A stretch of 64,000 nt of DNA from assembly GCF_038595055.1 (NCBI RefSeq), contig NZ_CP152002.1, positions 1,594,501 through 1,658,500 on the forward strand, written 5' to 3'. The DNA comes from Paenibacillus sp. FSL R7-0345. Its GTDB lineage: Bacteria > Bacillota > Bacilli > Paenibacillales > Paenibacillaceae. Of the stretch, positions 34,608-43,238 are shown one piece after another. The translations under genes were made by a program, and so were the position numbers. How positions within the stretch are numbered: position 1 is the stretch's first letter; every line of letters starts with the position of its first letter. The notes beneath the pieces are model-generated. The model made no database searches. It saw nothing but the letters and a program-made list of their open reading frames with translations, and was not told the DNA's origin.

Positions 34608-34949
34608 TTAGTGATCTCCTTTTCCTCTATGTATATTATTAATTTATGTTAGGGAATATAACATTGTTAATGTTTTCAGTCAATAATTAATATAAAAATT
34701 AATATATTTCAAGCTGAATACATGAAGGAAAAGGTTTATATATAATTTTATGTAATAAATATAGCGAATTAAAGGCGTTATATATAACATTATATGATAC
34801 TATTGAGGGAGGTTGTTCTATAGATCGCAATCTGATAGAGGAGCGAATGCAACGGGAAATCGTGATAGAAGAGGGGGCAGAAGAAGACGCCGGGCACGTT
34901 GCCCGGCGTCTTCTCATGTTAACCAAGTACGAGTGCGCTCTCCGTTATC
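34608..34949. other. A+T-rich intergenic region with a perfect GC-rich hairpin
   Basis: Bases 34608-34800 are very A+T rich and probably contain the amidase promoter, but no clear -35/-10 pair was picked out. At 34882-34896 and 34900-34914 lies a perfect 15-bp inverted repeat (left arm agaagacgccgggca) with a 3-nt loop. It is likely the terminator of the VOC gene on the minus strand, followed there by a pyrimidine-rich tract. No supported gene was found. Confidence 0.55.
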
Positions 34950-35366
34950 TTAACCTTGAGCTGCATCCGTGTTCATATAGTTAATCGCCCACATATGGCC
35001 GTCCAGGTCCTCAAAGGCCCAATGATACATGAAGCCGTAATCCTCAGGCTCTTCGTACGATTTCCCGCCCAGGGAGACAGCAGTATTCACGATTTCATCC
35101 ACCTTTTCCCGGCTCCCGAAGGCCAGTGCGATCGTCATTTGTGCATACTTTTCCGTGTCAACGGTCTCCTTCTGCGTAAGCGACTTTAATATTTCTTTGG
35201 TGAGCAGCATGACCTGCAGGTTATCGCCGATTATGATGGCTACCGAGTCTTCATTATCGGGGAATTGCGGGTTAAGCTCGAAGCCGAGTCCGGTGAAGAA
35301 CGCCTTCGATTGTTTTACGTTGTTTACAGGCAGATTGATGCTCGTGAAGGTGGACGTTAATGCCAT
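34950..35366 (-). CDS. VOC (glyoxalase/bleomycin resistance-like) family protein
   Basis: This 138-residue protein starts at the ATG at 35366 (MALTSTFTSINLPV), with gaggtg 8 nt upstream; the frame is open six codons further. It has two beta-alpha-beta-beta-beta halves: LPVNNVKQSKAFFTGLGFELNPQF, then AVSLGGKSYEEPEDYGFMYHWAFEDLDGHMWAINYM. This is the YaeR/VOC fold often annotated as glyoxalase-like. The usual metal ligands are only partly evident (His and Glu near the C-terminus), so no reaction is assigned. Confidence 0.88.
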   Translation of the reverse strand: MALTSTFTSINLPVNNVKQSKAFFTGLGFELNPQFPDNEDSVAIIIGDNLQVMLLTKEILKSLTQKETVDTEKYAQMTIALAFGSREKVDEIVNTAVSLGGKSYEEPEDYGFMYHWAFEDLDGHMWAINYMNTDAAQG

Positions 35367-35434
35367 TGTTAAACACCTCATCATCAGATTAGTTGGAATC
35401 GTAATGTTTTTGTTCGCTGCTCCTGTGAGATAGG

Positions 35435-35707
35435 TTAACCCCAGACACGTACTCTTGGAATCCTTGCCGTTCTTAGATAATCCAGCAATTGGCCGGTATG
35501 GACGGATTCATGATAGGCTACTCTAGCAACATGTCACCCAAACTTCTTATCTTATTTACGGTAGAAAAAGGCTGTTTTTCAAAAGGGGAATCAAATGCTG
35601 TCAGACTGCCCCGATTTTGGATAGCCAGATGATAATAATATTCGCTTTCTAGAACATGCCTAATCATCTCCCTGCAATTCATTGCTTCATTATCAGGTTT
35701 CCATGTT
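35435..35707 (-). pseudogene. Decayed DinB-family gene
   Basis: The minus strand encodes NCREMIRHVLESEYYYHLAI and SLGDMLLE, then after a one-base shift YHESVHTGQLLDYLRTARIPRVRVWG and a stop. The second piece has the conserved HxxxHxGQ metal-binding helix of DinB-like four-helix bundle proteins. The first half of the gene is missing. It lies between the VOC gene and the ABC exporter and is not expected to give a product. Confidence 0.75.
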
Positions 35708-35744
35708 AGTTTTACGAATGAATGTTCGAATAAAAGAAAACATA

Positions 35745-35776
35745 ATGAGCGGATATCCTGGGGTATATACGCTCAT
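35745..35776 (-). terminator. Terminator of the ABC exporter operon
   Basis: A 12-bp stem with one mismatch (atgagcggatat at 35745-35756, atatacgctcat at 35765-35776) lies directly after the permease stop. On the minus strand it is followed by tatgttttctttt. Confidence 0.7.
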
Positions 35777-36493
35777 TTATCGCTGCTCTGCAAATCTCCA
35801 CCAGGCAAATGTTCCGGCTATTCCGGCTACTCCCGTATACGCAAGAATCATGATGCTGCTCAGCTTTAAAGAACCGGTGCCTTGAAATACTGACGGGATG
35901 GTCCACGGAAAATAGGGGGCAAATCCAAAGGAGGCCAGCACGCTGGAAAGAATAACGATAATCAGGATGAGTCCCAGTGGCGCCAGGTATCCCTTGGTCA
36001 CATTGGCCAAAAGCGTGCCGGGGGTGGTAACAAAGATATACAACAGTGATGTTAAAAGGAACCTCAAGAAGATACTCCAGATGACAGAGGCTGACCCGCC
36101 CTCAATACCCAGGATAGCCCCCGCGGCAAAGCCTACGGCAAACATATAGATGGAAAGTAACAGGCACCATACCAGAATGACAAGAAATTTGGACAATACT
36201 ATTTTCGGTCTGGAAACGGGCTTGGCAAGCAAATCTTTAATGGTTCTATCTGAAAACTCCCGTCCAAATACCCATGCCGCGATAAAGGTATATCCTATAA
36301 GTCCAAGCGGGGCAAGCGTATCAAGCAATTCGGTCAAATACTGTTCCCAATGGATACCGCCGGCGTCACCGGATAAAACAATGCCTACTCCCATCATGAT
36401 CGGTCCAAAGCCTAAAACCAGAAACATCAGCCAAAACACATTGGCGCGGATAATCTTGCGGGTCTCACAATATAAAACAGAAAATAGACTCAT
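35777..36493 (-). CDS. ABC-2 type transporter permease
   Basis: This 238-residue membrane protein has six predicted helices (VFWLMFLVLGFGPIMMGVGIVL to IMILAYTGVAGIAGTFAWW). It includes the AWVFGREFSDRTIKDLLAKPVSRPKIVLSKF segment typical of ABC-2 permeases of the BcrB/ABC2_membrane group. Its ATG overlaps the stop of the ATPase gene by one base (TAATG), so the two are coupled. Together they form an exporter, possibly for a peptide antibiotic or bacteriocin self-protection. Confidence 0.9.
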   Translation of the reverse strand: MSLFSVLYCETRKIIRANVFWLMFLVLGFGPIMMGVGIVLSGDAGGIHWEQYLTELLDTLAPLGLIGYTFIAAWVFGREFSDRTIKDLLAKPVSRPKIVLSKFLVILVWCLLLSIYMFAVGFAAGAILGIEGGSASVIWSIFLRFLLTSLLYIFVTTPGTLLANVTKGYLAPLGLILIIVILSSVLASFGFAPYFPWTIPSVFQGTGSLKLSSIMILAYTGVAGIAGTFAWWRFAEQR

Positions 36494-37443
36494 TATTTAT
36501 TCCCCCTGGTCATACCAATCGTGCGGAGAAAATATCCCTCCAAATCCTCCGTAATCACCTGAAGCGAGGTTGGCGGCTGATTGCATTTCACCAGCAGTTC
36601 AGCTATCCGTTCAGGACGATCCGCTGCGTGGTCACCGGTTAATTTAATAAAACCGTCTATAGTCTCCGCAAATGCATAACCATGCTCTACAAGCACCTTC
36701 TTTAAAGCATGCTTGTCCCGTCCGCCTACCACTAAGCTTTTCTGTAAGGATTGCTCCAGTTGATCCATAGCAACTTCTTTAACAAGATGGCCATGATGAA
36801 TGATTCCAATGCGTGTGGACACTTTCGCTAGCTCCTCTAGCAGATGGCTGGATAAAAAAACAGTTACTCCGAAATTTTTCGCCAAGTTATATAACATATC
36901 ACGTATCTCCGCCACGCCTGCGGGATCAAGGCCATTGATCGGCTCATCCAAGATTAGAATTTGCGGATTGTGAAGCATCGCTTTGGCAAGTCCCAGGCGC
37001 TGTTTGTTCCCTAAAGAAAGATGCTTTGCTTTCTTCTTTTGGTGCGGCTCAAGTCCCAGCTTATAGATAACCTGATGTACGGAATCTTTGTCAGGCACCC
37101 CTTGCATCCGCCTTGCGATGTCAAGATTCTCAGCTACAGTCAGATCAGGATAAAAAGTAGCCTCCTCCAGATATCCAACGCTGCTCCATAATTTATAGTT
37201 TCCGGCATGGACCTGTTCACCCAACATATAGAGCTTGCCGGAGGTTGGCCTCAGCATCGCCAGGAGCAGCTTAATAGTCGTTGTCTTCCCGGCGCCATTC
37301 AGTCCCAGAAATCCGAATATCTCTCCCCGGTGCACCTCCAGCGAAAGATTATTTAATACGGTATAGTCTCCATATCTCTTGTGCACCCCGTCAATTTGTA
37401 TAGCGGGCGTTCCGGCACTCTTATTCTTTGATAACATTCGCAT
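36493..37443 (-). CDS. ABC transporter ATP-binding protein (BcrA/CcmA type)
   Basis: This ATPase has about 316 residues. The ATG at 37443 is preferred, with aaggag 9 nt upstream; a GTG at 37461 is possible. It has Walker A FGFLGLNGAGKTTTIK, signature LSLGNKQRLGLAKAM, Walker B ILILDEPINGLDPAG and the switch histidine in FLSSHLLEELAK. The order of exporter genes and the nearby OmpR-type two-component system resembles antimicrobial peptide resistance modules. The module is separated from the kinase gene by a strong terminator, so it has its own promoter. Confidence 0.93.
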   Translation of the reverse strand: MRMLSKNKSAGTPAIQIDGVHKRYGDYTVLNNLSLEVHRGEIFGFLGLNGAGKTTTIKLLLAMLRPTSGKLYMLGEQVHAGNYKLWSSVGYLEEATFYPDLTVAENLDIARRMQGVPDKDSVHQVIYKLGLEPHQKKKAKHLSLGNKQRLGLAKAMLHNPQILILDEPINGLDPAGVAEIRDMLYNLAKNFGVTVFLSSHLLEELAKVSTRIGIIHHGHLVKEVAMDQLEQSLQKSLVVGGRDKHALKKVLVEHGYAFAETIDGFIKLTGDHAADRPERIAELLVKCNQPPTSLQVITEDLEGYFLRTIGMTRGNK

Positions 37444-37561
37444 AGCCTTTAACTCCTTCACGTTAATTCCTAAGTACTACAATCATTTTTACATCCAAAG
37501 ATAAAGCTGCTTTAAAAGAAAAATAAAGGTTTATAAAGAGGATATAAAAAACTATAAAACG

Positions 37562-37606
37562 CAAAAAATAGGCTGCTGCCGGGTGTGAACACCCGGGCAG
37601 CAGCCT
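37562..37606 (-). terminator. Rho-independent terminator after the histidine kinase gene
   Basis: A GC-rich stem of about 17 bp with one bulge (aggctgctgcc then gggtgt at 37570-37586, complement at 37588-37606) is followed on the minus strand by tattttttgc. It separates the regulatory operon from the ABC exporter genes. Confidence 0.9.
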
Positions 37607-37643
37607 TTATCTTGGTTGCAGAAAGAAGAAGGGAAATAATAAT

Positions 37644-38699
37644 TCAGCGATATGCCGGCAGGGGGAGGCTGAACCTGATCCCCAAACCGCCATATTTGGA
37701 GGCGTAGGCAGCAATTTCGCCCCCGTGGTGTTCAATAATAGATTTACAGCTTGCAAGGCCCAGCCCCAGACCTCCCTTTTGGATTTGCCGGGATTTATCC
37801 ACAGTGAAAAATTTAAGGAACAGTGAAGAAATATCCTTATCCGGCACTCCAACTCCATTATCCTCGATTTGGAAGTAAGCATAATGTCCTTGCACGTATC
37901 CGGTCATATACACCTTCAGCTCATTTTCCCCCCCATATCTTACGGCGTTGCTAAAGAGGTTGCCGAAAACCCGGCGGATCATCGGTTCATTGGCCATAAG
38001 CAAAGTATTGTCAGTGAATGAATGACGGTAAACAAGCCGGTAGTCAAGGCCTGCCAGCTCATAGTCATATTCAAAAGCAATTTGTTCAAATAATTGTGAT
38101 GCTTGTACGGGGACTGCTACCATTGATTCCAGCTCCAGCTTTTCTTTAGTGAAGCTGGAGAAATCATTGATAAGCTCGACCATATAGGCTGACTTCCTTT
38201 GAATCAATTCATAATATTCCTGCTTTTCAGTTTCAGGTAAGTCCTTATGTGCAGCCAGCAGTTCAGTAAAACCGTTAATGGATGTCAGGGGTGTTTTCAA
38301 ATCGTGGGCAATCGCCGCGATGATATCGGTTTGCTCTCTGTGGGCAAGTTGAAGCCTATGCTCCATTTTATTGAAGTGTTTATAAAGTTCTCCGATCTCG
38401 TCGTTACTCCTCAAAGCCAGCGGAGGCATCGGATGTACAATATTTACTTCTTCCAGCCGGGTATTCAGACGCCGGATGGGCTTTTCTATGAAAAAATAAA
38501 TATAGATGATCAGAATAATAAATATAAATAGCGCAATGACAAATATGGGCAGAAGCAAGGCTATATACTGTGGGTCCAGCAATGAAGTGCTTATAGGTGA
38601 ATACACTGCAAACACGAACTTCAGGTACAATCCAATGGAAAACATCAAAATGATAAGCATCAGAAGGAATAGAAGGGGGAGCTTCATTTTCAGTTTCAT
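37644..38699 (-). CDS. Sensor histidine kinase (OmpR-system partner)
   Basis: This 351-residue membrane kinase has two N-terminal helices (LPLLFLLMLIILMFSIGLYL and IALLLPIFVIALFIFIILIIYIYFF) with only a short extracellular loop of about 20 residues, as in intramembrane-sensing kinases. A HAMP region is followed by the H box IAAIAHDLKTPLTSING (His near 133), N box GNLFSNAVRYG, and G boxes EDNGVGVP and GGLGLGLASCKSIIEHHGG. It starts 1 bp after the response regulator stop. The short sensor loop fits kinases that monitor cell-envelope stress through an ABC transporter, which is encoded next downstream. Confidence 0.93.
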   Translation of the reverse strand: MKLKMKLPLLFLLMLIILMFSIGLYLKFVFAVYSPISTSLLDPQYIALLLPIFVIALFIFIILIIYIYFFIEKPIRRLNTRLEEVNIVHPMPPLALRSNDEIGELYKHFNKMEHRLQLAHREQTDIIAAIAHDLKTPLTSINGFTELLAAHKDLPETEKQEYYELIQRKSAYMVELINDFSSFTKEKLELESMVAVPVQASQLFEQIAFEYDYELAGLDYRLVYRHSFTDNTLLMANEPMIRRVFGNLFSNAVRYGGENELKVYMTGYVQGHYAYFQIEDNGVGVPDKDISSLFLKFFTVDKSRQIQKGGLGLGLASCKSIIEHHGGEIAAYASKYGGLGIRFSLPLPAYR

Positions 38700-38700
38700 A

Positions 38701-39396
38701 CTATTGCTCTCTTTCCGTATATTTATATCCTATGCCCCATATGGTTTTTATAAAATTTGATTCAGGCCCCAGCTTCTTACGGATATTTTTAATATGGACC
38801 GTTACGGTATTTAACTCTCCGTATTCATCTCCCCAGACATTTTCATAGATCTGCTCACGAGTCAGTACCTGATTGGGGTGACGCACAAGAACAGATAAAA
38901 TTTGAAATTCCTTCGTAGATAAGTCGAGCTTCCTGCCATGCAGAAAGGCTTCAAACGTTTTATCATTCAAAATGAGCGGAGCATCAGCCTTTTCGTTACC
39001 GGGACTAAGCTCTTCCCACTCTTTAAACAGCCTGTCCACTTTTCTGAAATGGGCTTTTATTCTTGAGGCAAGCTCCTGAATACTGAAAGGTTTGGTCATG
39101 TAATCGTCTGCACCTATTTCGAGACCGACGATTTTGTCAATGTCCTTATCACGAGCACTTAAAAACAGGATAGGAACATTATAAGATGCCCGGATGCTTC
39201 TGCAGACATCATGTCCATCCAGATCAGGCATCACGATATCCAGAACGATGAAATCAATCTGGTTTTCTTCCAATGCAGCCAAGGCTTCTTTTCCGGAGTA
39301 TGCCGGAATTATTGCAAATTGCTCGTACCTTAAGCTTTTTGTGATGAGTTTTACGATTTCTTTATCGTCGTCTACAACTAATATTGTTTTTGACAT
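38701..39396 (-). CDS. OmpR-family response regulator
   Basis: This 231-residue regulator has a receiver domain with DDD and phosphoacceptor Asp53 (FIVLDIVMPDLDG) and switch residues LFLSARDKD and DYMTKPFS. A winged-helix DNA-binding domain covers about 130-228 (LDLSTKEFQILSVLVRHPNQVLTREQIYENVWG). Its ATG is 1 bp beyond the stop of the AraC gene and its Shine-Dalgarno ggaggt lies inside the end of that gene, so all three regulators are read as one operon. Confidence 0.95.
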   Translation of the reverse strand: MSKTILVVDDDKEIVKLITKSLRYEQFAIIPAYSGKEALAALEENQIDFIVLDIVMPDLDGHDVCRSIRASYNVPILFLSARDKDIDKIVGLEIGADDYMTKPFSIQELASRIKAHFRKVDRLFKEWEELSPGNEKADAPLILNDKTFEAFLHGRKLDLSTKEFQILSVLVRHPNQVLTREQIYENVWGDEYGELNTVTVHIKNIRKKLGPESNFIKTIWGIGYKYTEREQ

Positions 39397-39397
39397 C

Positions 39398-40291
39398 TTA
39401 TACCTCCAAGCTCCTATACCCGGTAGCCGTCATTCCAAAATATTTTTTAAATGCATTACTAAATTGTTCCGGTGTGGAGTAACCCACTTGGGCTGCAATT
39501 CCGCTGACCGAAGTGTCTGTTGTGAGCAATAGACGTGAAGCGGCGCCCATTCTTGCCTGTAGCTTCTTATCTTTAAAGGCCATACCGTATTGCTTGTATA
39601 CCATCCGCTCCGTCTGTCTGGTGCTTAGCCCCAGCTGGCCAGCAAGCTGCTGCAGCGTAATGGAATCATAGTGGTACAGGAAGCTGTTTTCAATCATTAG
39701 CAGTCTGCTGTCGTCAAGGGTCTTTAGCGGGAGGCATTGGGTGGACGCATGATTCTTACTGTATTGTCTTATCAGCCGGATCACAATCATCTCAAGAAGG
39801 TTAGTTGCCATGTGATGAACACCGGCTTGCTCCAGAGAGAGCTCATCCGCAAGCATTTCAAACAATTCCAGCATATTTCCGCTATCCAGTCCGATCCAGA
39901 AGGGAGTGGACAGCAGCAGCTGCGGAAGAGCCGGCTCCTTCACGAAGGTTCGCTTGACTAACGGGAGAGTGGAGTTACCGGGTAAAATCTCAAAGAAGAT
40001 GCAATATTCCGCCATCGGATCCTCCGGGTGGGGGATCTGCTCATGAGCGACCTCCGGTCCAGTTACATATATCGTCCCGGGTGTGATTGCATAAGTTTGC
40101 CCTTGCGCGTACAGAGTGCCCTGTCCGGCCGGGATATAATGAAGCTCATAGCTGTTTTGGCTGTGGCTGTGCTCAGGCATCGGTCTGTAAAAATAGCCGA
40201 ATTTGACATACAACACATTCAGCACCAGGCCTTCAAGGTTCAGCTTGATATCCATATTATCAATGTTGATGCTGGGTAACTTCATGCTCAC
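39398..40291 (-). CDS. AraC-family regulator with cupin sensor domain
   Basis: This 297-residue regulator starts at GTG 40291, with aggaggg 7 nt upstream. The cupin domain at about 30-115 has metal-ligand-like MPEHSHSQNSYELHYI and VAHEQIPHP. The AraC DNA-binding domain at about 200-295 has ITLQQLAGQLGLSTRQTERMV and SVSGIAAQVGYSTPEQFSNAFKKYFG. It is divergent from the GH95-like gene, a likely target. It is also followed at 1 bp by an OmpR-type response regulator, an unusual operon partner for a sugar-type AraC protein. Confidence 0.92.
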   Translation of the reverse strand: MSMKLPSINIDNMDIKLNLEGLVLNVLYVKFGYFYRPMPEHSHSQNSYELHYIPAGQGTLYAQGQTYAITPGTIYVTGPEVAHEQIPHPEDPMAEYCIFFEILPGNSTLPLVKRTFVKEPALPQLLLSTPFWIGLDSGNMLELFEMLADELSLEQAGVHHMATNLLEMIVIRLIRQYSKNHASTQCLPLKTLDDSRLLMIENSFLYHYDSITLQQLAGQLGLSTRQTERMVYKQYGMAFKDKKLQARMGAASRLLLTTDTSVSGIAAQVGYSTPEQFSNAFKKYFGMTATGYRSLEV

Positions 40292-40372
40292 AGACGTTCC
40301 CTCCTGTAAAAATGCGACACCTTTCCGGCTCCCTTGTCATCTCTAAGGATAACGAATCTAACCTCCCATTGA

Positions 40373-40378
40373 TATAAT
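40373..40378 (+). promoter_or_regulatory. Consensus -10 element upstream of the GH95-like gene
   Basis: A perfect tataat lies 40 bp before the start codon. No good -35 stands 17 bp upstream (aacgaa region), a pattern expected for an activator-dependent promoter controlled by the divergent AraC protein. Confidence 0.4.
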
Positions 40379-40417
40379 TATTTTGCATTCAGACTCAGCC
40401 GTTCAGGAGGATAACAA

Positions 40418-43117
40418 ATGACAAGACGCATGTATCAGAAAGGGAATTACGCCGGCACGTATACAGAGGTTCCTGCTGTCAACCCCGGCAATGCGTGGCG
40501 GGAGGGCATGATCAGCGGAAACGGGGAGAACGGGTATATCACGTCTGGCTCGCCCTACTCGGACAGCTTTATTTTTCAGTACATGTGGTTTAACTTTCCT
40601 TCCAGAGACCCCAGAGACATTCCGAAGGAACTAACCGCTCAGCTCCCGGATGCCCGGCAGAACGTCTTTAACCAGAACGATAGCTGGAAGATTACGGACG
40701 AGACTGGCGGAACGAGAAAAAGAACCTTTTACTATTGCTACCATCCGGGACATCAGCTCAGGGTTAACATACCCAATAATGGAAGTTTGTACGGTTATGA
40801 GAGATGGACGAACTATGAAACGGCAGAGACGGGAGTACGCTACAGCGATGAGGATGGGGAGTGGGTGCGTACATCTTTTACCTCCCGGGAGGATAACGTT
40901 TCGATCACGAAAATCACTTCATCCTCTGCAGGGGTCAAGCTTCACTTAACCCTCTCTATAGATGACATTACAGCTTTGAGCGGGGCATACGATGGTTTCA
41001 ATGATTTGAAGGCACTCCAATATAAAAAGCTTGTGGATGCCAGTGCGGATTATCTCGCCCAAGTTGTTCATTACCCGTCCTATCCGGGAAGCGAGCTGGC
41101 CCATGGGGGGTACGCAGGCTTGACCCGGGTTGTTGTGGTTAACGGTACCAAGGAAAAAGTACTGCTTGCTGACAGCGGCGATGAACCGATGAATGTGTCC
41201 GGGACGGCAACTCCTGCGGTTCAGGTTAAGGATGCCGATGCCGTATATCTAATTACACGCTCTAGCAGAACGCATTCCATGGGGAAAATAGAAGACTTCT
41301 CCGCAATGACACAATACGATATTGTTGATCAGCTCTTTCAAGACACGAATGCAGTTGTGCAAAAATATTCAGCTCCGGGCGGCGGGTTCGATTATGATGC
41401 GGCTCTTGCAGTCCATGCGGAGAAGCATTCAGCAGAGTTTAACGCAGTAAGCTTCAGCATTGAAGGCGACGGGCAGGATAAGGACGCTGATAATCTGGCC
41501 CTAATCCATGCGCAAAAGTCAGCTCCGCAAAGGGTCAATCCTGCTTTTATGGAGCAGGTGTATAACCAGGGGAGGTATGCCATGATCTGCTGCAGCGGAG
41601 CAAGCGCGCCGCGCTTGTATGGCATGTGGACGGGAGAATGGAATCCTGGCTGGCGCGGCATTTATACGCTGGATGCCAATGTGAATCTGCAGGTTGCCGC
41701 CATGAATACGGGCCATTTGACACAAGCACAGCTTGGATATATTACTTTTTTCTTGAGGAACACTCCCGATTTTGAATATAATGCACGGATGGCGTACGGC
41801 ATGCATGATGCGCTGCAGATATCCGTTAACTCTGACGGCGACCGCGGGATGCACGTAGAATATGACAATGATTTTCCATTTGAATACTGGAACGCGGGGG
41901 CAAGCTGGTGTCTTTTGCCTATCTATGAGTACTGGCAGTGTTACGGCAATCAGCAGATTCCGATTAACGATAACATGCGGTTCGATGAACTGAAACCGGT
42001 TCTTGGTGTTCGTGATGGAGGCCTGAATGATGAGGAATTCGCATTGCTTAAAGATAAAGGCTATTTGAATCTTGCAGAGGATATTCTCCTCCCCCTGCTA
42101 ACCAAGCAGGCTAACTTCTGGGAGCAGCTCTGCACGCCGGAGTATTACACGGATGTTAACGGCAATGCATGTCACCAGCATGGCAAAACCGCGCTGAATC
42201 CGGGTGAAACATACCTGATCATTCCGGCGTATTCACCCGAGAATCATCCCATTGGCTACAACAGCACGATCACAGCTAATGCCACCATGGATATTTCAGC
42301 CGCGCGGGATGGTTTATCCATGGTCATTGCAATGGAGCAGGCAGTTAGGAGAGAGGGCTATGAACACGCAATAGCTAAATGGGAAGCTTTGCTTAAGCTG
42401 CTGCCGGATTATAAATATGATTCGGACGGTGCCTTACGCGAGTGGGCTATGAATGAATACATGGAGAATAACAACCACCGGCATTTGAGCCATCTTTATG
42501 CAGCATGGCCCGCCTATGAAACGCAGAACAATCCGGAGTTGTCTCAAGCTGCCAAGACCGCGATTGCCAACAGGGATCAGTATAATACCGGGGATGATAC
42601 CGCAGGGCATGGCTGGATGCATAAGGCGCTGGTCCAAGCCAGGCTCAAAAATGGTGACGGAGTGCTCTCCTCACTGCTTCCAATGATGAGGGATGCCGGG
42701 TACTACAGCTCCTTGATGACAGATCATGATTCGAACAGAAGGTGTAACTGCTACTGTTCGGATACCTCCTTCGGCACAGTGGCAGCCGTCAATGAAGCAC
42801 TAATGTTCTCGAATACCGGAGAAATAGAGGTTCTTCCTGCTTTGCCTTCCGAATGGCAAACCGGCTTCATCAATGGACTTATGGCAAGAACATGGGTCGA
42901 GCTTAAGGCGTTATCCTGGGATTTATCCGCAAGAACCGTACAAGTGACCCTGAACTCTCTCCGGGATGATAATACCATCCGTTTAAAGTTAGGGCTTCCA
43001 TGGATAAAGGCTATGGTAAGCGGTAGTGAAGCCAAGGTAGAGCAGAAGGAGCAAGAAAAGTATATTCGATTGATCCTAAATGCAGGCGTAGAGGTTACCG
43101 TTGTGTTTATATTGTAA
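40418..43117 (+). CDS. GH95-like glycoside hydrolase
   Basis: This 899-residue protein starts at ATG 40418, with aggagg upstream. It lacks a signal peptide and is probably cytoplasmic. The N-terminal beta domain opens AWREGMISGNGENGYITSG, like GH95 (EALPIGNGxLG). The helical barrel contains GMWTGEWNPGWRGIYTLDANVNLQVAAMNTGHL and NNHRHLSHLYAAWPAYE, then TAGHGWMHKALVQARLKNGD. The C-terminal beta domain has IEVLPALPSEWQTGFINGLMART. These segments follow GH95 order along the full length. GH95 members act on alpha-L-fucosides or alpha-L-galactosides. The canonical catalytic acids could not be confirmed by eye, so the sugar specificity is open. Confidence 0.8.
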   Translation: MTRRMYQKGNYAGTYTEVPAVNPGNAWREGMISGNGENGYITSGSPYSDSFIFQYMWFNFPSRDPRDIPKELTAQLPDARQNVFNQNDSWKITDETGGTRKRTFYYCYHPGHQLRVNIPNNGSLYGYERWTNYETAETGVRYSDEDGEWVRTSFTSREDNVSITKITSSSAGVKLHLTLSIDDITALSGAYDGFNDLKALQYKKLVDASADYLAQVVHYPSYPGSELAHGGYAGLTRVVVVNGTKEKVLLADSGDEPMNVSGTATPAVQVKDADAVYLITRSSRTHSMGKIEDFSAMTQYDIVDQLFQDTNAVVQKYSAPGGGFDYDAALAVHAEKHSAEFNAVSFSIEGDGQDKDADNLALIHAQKSAPQRVNPAFMEQVYNQGRYAMICCSGASAPRLYGMWTGEWNPGWRGIYTLDANVNLQVAAMNTGHLTQAQLGYITFFLRNTPDFEYNARMAYGMHDALQISVNSDGDRGMHVEYDNDFPFEYWNAGASWCLLPIYEYWQCYGNQQIPINDNMRFDELKPVLGVRDGGLNDEEFALLKDKGYLNLAEDILLPLLTKQANFWEQLCTPEYYTDVNGNACHQHGKTALNPGETYLIIPAYSPENHPIGYNSTITANATMDISAARDGLSMVIAMEQAVRREGYEHAIAKWEALLKLLPDYKYDSDGALREWAMNEYMENNNHRHLSHLYAAWPAYETQNNPELSQAAKTAIANRDQYNTGDDTAGHGWMHKALVQARLKNGDGVLSSLLPMMRDAGYYSSLMTDHDSNRRCNCYCSDTSFGTVAAVNEALMFSNTGEIEVLPALPSEWQTGFINGLMARTWVELKALSWDLSARTVQVTLNSLRDDNTIRLKLGLPWIKAMVSGSEAKVEQKEQEKYIRLILNAGVEVTVVFIL

Positions 43118-43138
43118 TTCAAGGACTGCCCTTAGATG

Positions 43139-43168
43139 AGACCTGTCATTTGAAAGGTCTTTAGTTTT
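43139..43168 (+). terminator. Weak terminator after the GH95-like gene
   Basis: A 6-bp stem (agacct at 43139-43144, aggtct at 43155-43160) is followed by ttagtttt. It lies between convergent genes. Confidence 0.45.
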
Positions 43169-43238
43169 GCCGAATTTCTTGTCTATGGTCATGCATAAAT
43201 AACTGCTTGTCCATGGTTAAAGATTGCTGCCAACCGTT

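Noticed and set aside
34699..34926. Minus-strand open frame of 75 codons beside the VOC gene
   Set aside because: Its N-terminal part is translated from the GC-rich hairpin arm and the rest from A+T-rich spacer; there is no ribosome site and no protein-like pattern.
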